A DNA stretch of 27,686 nucleotides from DATLFP01 sp035540955 (GTDB lineage: Bacteria > Actinomycetota > Acidimicrobiia > Acidimicrobiales > CADCSY01), in the NCBI GenBank assembly GCA_035540955.1, contig DATLFP010000062.1, positions 1-27,686 on the forward strand, in the 5' to 3' direction. Shown here one piece after another: positions 27,201 to 27,686 of this stretch. The stretch's first letter is position 1; every line of letters begins with the position of its first letter. The notes beneath the pieces were generated by a model. It was not told the DNA's origin. It did not search any database and saw nothing but the letters and a program-made list of their open reading frames with translations. A program made the translations under genes and the position numbers.

Positions 27201-27495
27201 CGAACACATCGCCGAGTCCGAGGGCCTCACCGGGGAGCACGTCGCTCGCCGGCAGGGTGTCGGCGAGCGGGCCGAAGCCCTCGAGGTCGGCGAGCCGCTG
27301 CAGCGAGCGGCCGAGCTGCTGGCTGAGCTGCGCGGCCCCTGGATCGGGATCGACGGCCCATGCCCGGACGACGCCGAGCACGCCGAATGCGAGGACGAGA
27401 CACGCGACCATCGAGGTCGCGAACGCGCGCCGCGACCGGATCATGCTGCTCAAGGCGTTCCCCAATCTCCCCATGCGGGTTGCGGTGGGCTGCAC
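15220..27495 (-). CDS. Giant secreted Ca-binding protein (4091 aa) with Cys/Asp-rich inserts and an RTX beta-roll half
   Basis: GTG 27495 is preceded by GAAGG at 10-nt spacing and by a plausible promoter; ATG 27474 or 27432 could instead start a shorter signal peptide. Residues about 22-55 are a Sec signal (RSRR, then a hydrophobic stretch ending VRAWA-VD). Residues about 56-1700 hold repeated large beta-rich modules, each with helical segments around LP-hydrophobic-I motifs (LDLPYIDGG, QKLPFINRSY, INLPVIGTAL), interrupted by about a dozen loops of the form C-x-N-x-x-DDDGDG-x-x-x-DGC. Residues about 1800-2200 are a distinct helical then beta-rich region (FGIGYNTKGFQRALFDPDGD). From about 2366 to 3935 are RTX nonapeptides (GGxGxDxxxG) organised with two conserved linker types. 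The tail contains HHYGGWDQDAFQADLGDNGP and GDRLMDWVGAYNVYYLCP and a final Cys. No LPxTG motif or terminal membrane helix was found. Inference: a Ca-stabilised envelope or matrix protein. The very acidic composition fits extracellular Ca binding. Confidence 0.93.
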   Translation of the reverse strand: MQPTATRMGRLGNALSSMIRSRRAFATSMVACLVLAFGVLGVVRAWAVDPDPGAAQLSQQLGRSLQRLADLEGFGPLADTLPASDVLPGEALGLGDVFDDLAARFLNGDGTGKLTNFDAIFDALQVSETIAGLDVTIAEPDVDDDSNGDGIDFVVDEDTGDIDFAVVISVNGSFDAPVHLPTYLIDLVAVGGDGVFAVPVALTSTPLHFHFDLDLGYDAGADAAAETVAESLWIQTNPAAALVGPDVAPPSFSLAVGDGADHDLSDLTDALSLGFAGVDVAGAVALQLLYTLSLIDPDSLNGGSSDFKIAVDEVVHTDLSELVSVATLAPPSGNAVDAHFEIGTDLIGTDTDVDLVIDYEAATLADLATATPTFTPGAGVDLELLENLRSFTPTDALGAVDRLVGMLGGIQSTGFFDLDLPYIDGGTCNNGQDDDGDGIADDGCLGSGVPASGAPETGATGGFSDVLALGAALGSAVTNTTNGLILPPDPATLASGQPSFANAQQLRDKLESGLGTALKSVTGDDITLSLDATDPAAPQLVYELTIQDEATTSVALRFGNLDILSGVVLTAGGTATLLASYEIPLRFALDLSPEPVEDGGEPGSCSDGEDNGEDGLADAFDDDCEGSRTFEQRVSIFVGDGVESRPEVAASAGLLATNIAAKARVGFLEVGISGGSLVFGPADGAEDCTDPGDLADAECRASFDVDLVDTDDGWLTVEEVYAALGNPNPAENPAYQPGWSRTVDHQAGLWASLPVGATLEGVTIPGAALAITGSSTGLLEDSSAPGPFNGSALVDSLSVDASAVHLSKLFSFSACGNGKDDDGDGVIDDGCGDGFPDAVEEPETESLALFDALLDAVRAIAAQFDASSLPAAFSQKLPFINRSYADVFDLASALVELADLAALGAEAFLGPDACTNTLDDDGDGFFNDGCPQVGGFAEGGAQCAGTANDDVTLESNNGTPESVVNDGCPAVAPTLQTFDTMLAELLRRALASGLDTTLAPGAVTVQTVYDEDDEDISFTVAIAPFSVARSFPFTASLPSGLPDLVSLAAGGTLDLTVSGEGVLGFGVDLAAAEPYVLGSTALQLQMDAALADGTTFDAGVGPLTVQVGKTSPGAETDCANNLDDDNDGFINDGCAPVDGPGESLATGQCSYGDTTDDDGDGRVNDGCPARTDSARAFIGAQLHVVETHADSAKVALGDVAFGGGLPGNKVVGGVDQPECLDLHITSAPSATAGTQKHACAILPLYFNDAPVGLAGTTNHHVLLAIKDLGSPGTISTRFDGAGDLDSIIAAQVLDLLLLKSGIGPLIDKLLALINDQLLGINLPVIGTALDQVVALANGLGDLAGAVTAAMEGGDPLAAVDATASASAVADVVQGAVASTLGQSLLDAGILLDPNVPGRVPATDTSALQVLVRCGDDRPCDFGGELDDPNPALDANDADGIRGNNCDEGTVLDDDDDGFANDGCPAQANAESGPDCDGFADDDGDGVENDGCPPVPQVGDVAESNCDGVDDLEEEDGNPDGIDDGCEWPETTAGPNDGEDQIDGACDAGNVDDEDGDGHVNDGCPPRFDRAADVTDIAFVFRIGQAAGASTGPVSDGIEFDPGIPGLGLGLQVENAELQANAGWDLDVGIGVSKDVGFYFVADELALYGVDGDGVGPELNVDATVLVSDPNGPAASLTGTLAFLEAKATDGAATTDPGSPASSPPPGVPAGRSFFNIGASVDLKDPGPTADHRVALSEIAAGPSFSDLIDFSFGGRAELHLGLEVGVSNGEGLPRLRSGVHLIWAWNIVDANKPVALEPGAGSDLSMWMDGLYLDAGSFVSEFLAPVFGDIQKFTKPFEPIIDVLNEPIPVLSDFAGEPVTMRTLGVALAAAYDIDLTLLDMVIDLIDFVNSIKTFNDVGNPSLLIPLTAVTGGALDLEASTLRKGKLPESKALDAYSGNVASKMVGDLRAAVNGKVGGQGSASSNESSGGQLTIGNLDSVGVSFPFLEHPERLAGLLFGKHVTLVQWQPPPLVLKFCYSQKFGPIWSLPPVFIEFGGCIGLTGRFGIGYNTKGFQRALFDPDGDLSGLLQGLFLIDRHPLEGGSDLNELEFRGEIFVNAQVSVLIFSAGAQGSLYLQIGLDLEDPNSDGIVEFGEAANIIRTTGSVLCLFNLNGKLGLEFSVFAEVDLFFWSQRWTKVLADIILYEFKIKCEPLDEPELARSSGSTLFLNMGTDARFRDKDDTGPDNSIGYDEINEKWVVTRTPDGVKVRALGFTQSYPGGWTKVVVTDAGNGDDAVAFVDGQLGGEDGEQCENAVDDDGDGVVNDGCPAMGANPGDPPVPENAPSNGGTPASCLNADDDDNDGFINDGCPIVGDIVLLPFNIRVEVSMGDGNDVVTGGVNGGIINGGNHDDVLIARGAVKYTINGGDGHDSITGSYGDDTIDAGPGNDTVDAGPGADKVIGGLGDDTIDGGRTVKTDPAAGPVVVFADKKDIIWGDTEGDHSGAGHGRDTIDGGEGDDELYGGGAADRITGGPGSDTIKGGDEPNDGCGGDVDDVIVGGPGSDTIEAMGGDDIVVGGNTIAGEPDVGDALLDGGPGCDVIIGDNAVFNSSTNPRAFTLLDPNIGGADLIKGGTGADTIRGQIGDDTIFGDTAETSGAGDGGDQIWGDHGHDTIHAGGGSDTVWGDGGPSHPQFPHGNDVISGGGSGDTLRGEGGTDTIFGDHGKLVGGAPVFTNAASGGNDNILGGPGSDRIYGQEGADVINGDGGDDEIHGDTDTTPSGNDGNDEIRGGTGDDRIFGNDGADRLYGDAGNDLMAGGSQTAGNPDSGTSGGFQDRMFGGSGVDVMAGDNATFDGAGVATLLDESTIGEGDLMYGQLADDVMYGENGNDLMFGGAGDDHMEGGADTDTMFGEADQDDIIGGTTQPAGNDGNGKQPDAGDFLYGQGDADVIIGDNGEITRPGGTWPGGAKKRAVTLYDLDTKNAAFFGADVIEGGMSTDEVYGGGGDDIINGHVAGDPGVGLDGSDHLEGNDGGDTIYGDAGQDDIIGGTSAHVDESPDPDPVMPGDGGGHPDDGMDVLHGGDGTTALDGDHDVLMGDNATVERVLASPTAYQFDDLDADPLGTRTPTTGVLRRRIVQHDVATTTSTPTSPVGAPADGDELHGESGWDELYGQGGDDVLHGGLHDDHLEGGAGEDVLYGEAGQDDLIGGVGRTVNDDPSTAVDGRLDDADELYGGDGADGIAEDDFDVLMGDNATVLRGEPGDAWTYNTFNASVRRALYLYDVGMVDDPAGPGTSDGDLMRGEADDDLMYGQGGPDDMQGGGGDDHMQGNEGADLMLGQAGNDDMVGGTGRINLDPVQGTPGRLDTGETEMRGGDGFDWMAGDNAIIERVLVDGEWVPDPNGGVFRHVLRMPDLFDHASPFGGSRDEADVSGPDTMFGDADHDVMYGQGNGDLADDVIGDVLSGGFGDDHIEGNEGGDQIHGNTGEDDLIGGTGKVLGQDSFTPAEYAALDAVPSDPDLDLPDEVDAALDFGVRNRHDGDDYMTGEHDESDGTTDGSSSDVMLGDNAVVLRPVDDDGIWIVRPENDATLRLVWFPDLEAIDLPAVAAHVHGDDRMWGNDNDDEMWGQGGDDLMYGGAGDDRMQGNHASDEMYGGPGQDDMHGGTGRVNDDPVEGTPGRLDMGDLMFGNDGHDVMTGDNAIIDRPVVDDAWVTLTYKGYPDSTHRSIHVAQKPANKNTAPVAVGPDRGRVERVLTMMDLSPENGGSAETAGSDLMSGGAGDDDMIGQFDDSADAAAPFTRTRDELVVLCDTPDESTLFGPAVDVTVFGDVVCGNSGEDAILGDQGVIVNRPETEGRQKLLVPNTPFSRDWVFIDNTLSRLVTLDQYLEGGHDVILGGDHHDAIHGGAGGDLINGDDGDDFIFGGDGGEIDLGTRQDAIWGGRGHDTTMGGWGDDFIDVQPRANIANFPDDPADWFFFAPPVDELGFFRGFASIDHHYGGWDQDAFQADLGDNGPVHGDRLMDWVGAYNVYYLCPSTYGAWVSLRDLPPDGLKHMEDLATGMGAVDVTTPGSSGFREAAIVYTPDVKHNQNPPHPDTPGHFVCDGINFADPTAT
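15690..20405 (-). repeat. RTX array with higher-order two-linker supermodule, about ten units
   Basis: Within the giant gene, blocks of RTX turns (GGAGDDHMEG, YGQGGDDVLHGG, GGNEGADLMLG) alternate with two linkers. Linker A follows IGGT: GRVNDDPVEGTPGRLDMGD, GRINLDPVQGTPGRLDTGE, GRTVNDDPSTAVDGRLDDAD. Linker B starts GDNA-x-I/V-x-R (VMTGDNAIIDR, WMAGDNAIIER, VLMGDNATVER, VMLGDNAVVLR) and runs 25-90 residues to R-x-L-x-L-x-DL before the next RTX block. GDN-type linkers appear near 19750, 19020, 18705, 18275, 17815, 17415, 16870 and 16475; variants GDHG and GDQG lie near 19395 and 16045. DNA spacing is about 300-550 nt. RTX turns bind Ca and fold as beta-rolls. Confidence 0.85.
20440..26220 (-). 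repeat. Dispersed Cys-flanked DDDGDG inserts in the giant gene
   Basis: At least twelve short motifs share a leading Cys, an Asp-rich EF-hand-like core and a closing DGC: CNNGQDDDGDGIADDGC (near 26190), CGNGKDDDGDGVIDDGC (25030), CTNTLDDDGDGFFNDGC (24730), CANNLDDDNDGFINDGC (24115), CDGFADDDGDGVENDGC (23050), CENAVDDDGDGVVNDGC (20595) and CLNADDDDNDGFINDGC (20475), plus longer variants. They resemble MopE-like/thrombospondin type 3-like Ca-binding loops closed by a disulfide; that assignment is from pattern only. They punctuate the beta-rich modules. Confidence 0.75.
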
Positions 27496-27518
27496 CGCCC
27501 CGTCGCCTTCGGCCGCTC

Positions 27519-27547
27519 ATGCTCCGCCGATCGGGCCATGGGGTCAA
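27519..27547 (-). promoter_or_regulatory. Putative sigma70-type promoter of the giant gene
   Basis: On the minus strand TTGACC (27547 to 27542) matches the -35 consensus at five of six positions. A 17-bp spacer leads to GAGCAT (27524 to 27519), a fair -10. Predicted transcription would start near 27512, leaving a short leader with GAAGG before GTG 27495. Confidence 0.45.
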
Positions 27548-27563
27548 TGAGCAATTTTGCTCA
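27548..27563. promoter_or_regulatory. Palindromic operator-like site next to the giant gene promoter
   Basis: TGAGCAA-TT-TTGCTCA is an inverted repeat with perfect 7-bp arms and a 2-bp centre, in an unusually AT-rich patch. It abuts the predicted -35 of the giant gene and lies between that gene and the divergent gene at 27616, so a dimeric regulator bound here could control both. No U-tract and the intergenic position argue against a terminator. Confidence 0.45.
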
Positions 27564-27615
27564 CTTCGACTAGTTACACGCGATCGTCACATTTTGCTGC
27601 GACAGACTGACCCGA

Positions 27616-27686
27616 ATGGACCGTTCACCTGGAAGGTTCACGCGCGCTGCGCTGATCGCGGCCGTGATCGCGATGATCGCGGTCGG
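27616..27686 (+). CDS. Start of a secreted or membrane protein (truncated by window edge)
   Basis: ATG 27616 opens a frame of 23 full codons to the window end: MDRSPGRFTRA followed by an Ala/Ile/Val-rich stretch (ALIAAVIAMIAV). Basic residues then a hydrophobic core are typical of a signal peptide or first membrane helix. There is no Shine-Dalgarno in the preceding bases. It diverges from the giant gene across a 120-bp AT-richer region with a palindrome. Nothing can be said of its function. Confidence 0.55.
   Translation, partial: MDRSPGRFTRAALIAAVIAMIAV

Noticed and set aside
27370..27430. Possible lipobox (M-V-A-C) in the giant protein signal region
   Set aside because: The Cys lies near the beginning of the hydrophobic core, not at its end, so a lipoprotein cleavage site is unlikely; the AWA-VD end fits ordinary signal peptidase cleavage better.
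15220..27495. RTX toxin/hemolysin secreted by a type I system
   Set aside because: No activating acyltransferase, ABC transporter or membrane-fusion protein genes nearby, no pore-forming segment recognised, and an N-terminal Sec-like signal is present.
22744..27573. A 1609-codon plus-strand open frame antisense to the giant gene
   Set aside because: Low-complexity Val/Gly/Glu/Arg-rich translation without domains. It arises from the biased, repetitive codons of the giant gene on the other strand, whose translation has a signal peptide and clear RTX and Cys/Asp motifs.

Overview
The window is very GC-rich and densely coded, with frequent GTG starts, several genes lacking a Shine-Dalgarno sequence but preceded closely by a TAnnnT-like -10 box, a BTAD-type (SARP/AfsR-like) regulator, cell-wall-binding repeats and a RecQ-phosphoribosyltransferase fusion. 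Together these point to an actinobacterium (Actinomycetota), perhaps of the Acidimicrobiia type. That assignment is inference; no rRNA or other taxonomic marker is present.

Layout. 1-6796 is a run of minus-strand genes. In transcription order they are: a 215-aa unknown protein, a 311-aa phosphoribosyltransferase-like protein, a 705-aa RecQ-type helicase with a C-terminal phosphoribosyltransferase-like domain, a 162-aa coiled-coil protein with a C-terminal hydrophobic segment, a 128-aa unknown protein, and a secreted FG-GAP/cell-wall-binding protein that runs off the left edge. 6868-9792 is a large plus-strand BTAD-AAA-TPR regulator, divergent from that run. 9770-11965 is a compact minus-strand operon (NTF2-like protein, aminoglycoside phosphotransferase-like kinase, methyltransferase). 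It diverges from plus-strand genes at 12080-14831 (a methyltransferase and an FAD-linked oxidase of the alkylglycerone-phosphate synthase type). The intergenic region between them carries four TGCA-centred boxes spaced exactly 11 bp apart, the architecture expected for a SARP/OmpR-type winged-helix regulator. 14837-27495 is dominated by one minus-strand gene for a 4091-aa secreted Ca-binding giant, whose TGA stop overlaps by one base the ATG of a small membrane-anchored cupredoxin. A truncated plus-strand gene starts at 27616.

How it may work together. The left block looks like nucleic-acid metabolism or defence: helicase plus two PRPP-loop proteins in one transcript. The middle block looks like small-molecule or lipid modification under pathway-type regulation. 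The right block is cell-envelope biology: a giant acidic Ca-dependent surface or secreted protein translationally coupled to a predicted copper protein. The most novel candidates are the PRTase/RecQ-PRTase operon, the 11-bp operator array, and the two-linker higher-order repeat of the giant protein together with its coupled cupredoxin.
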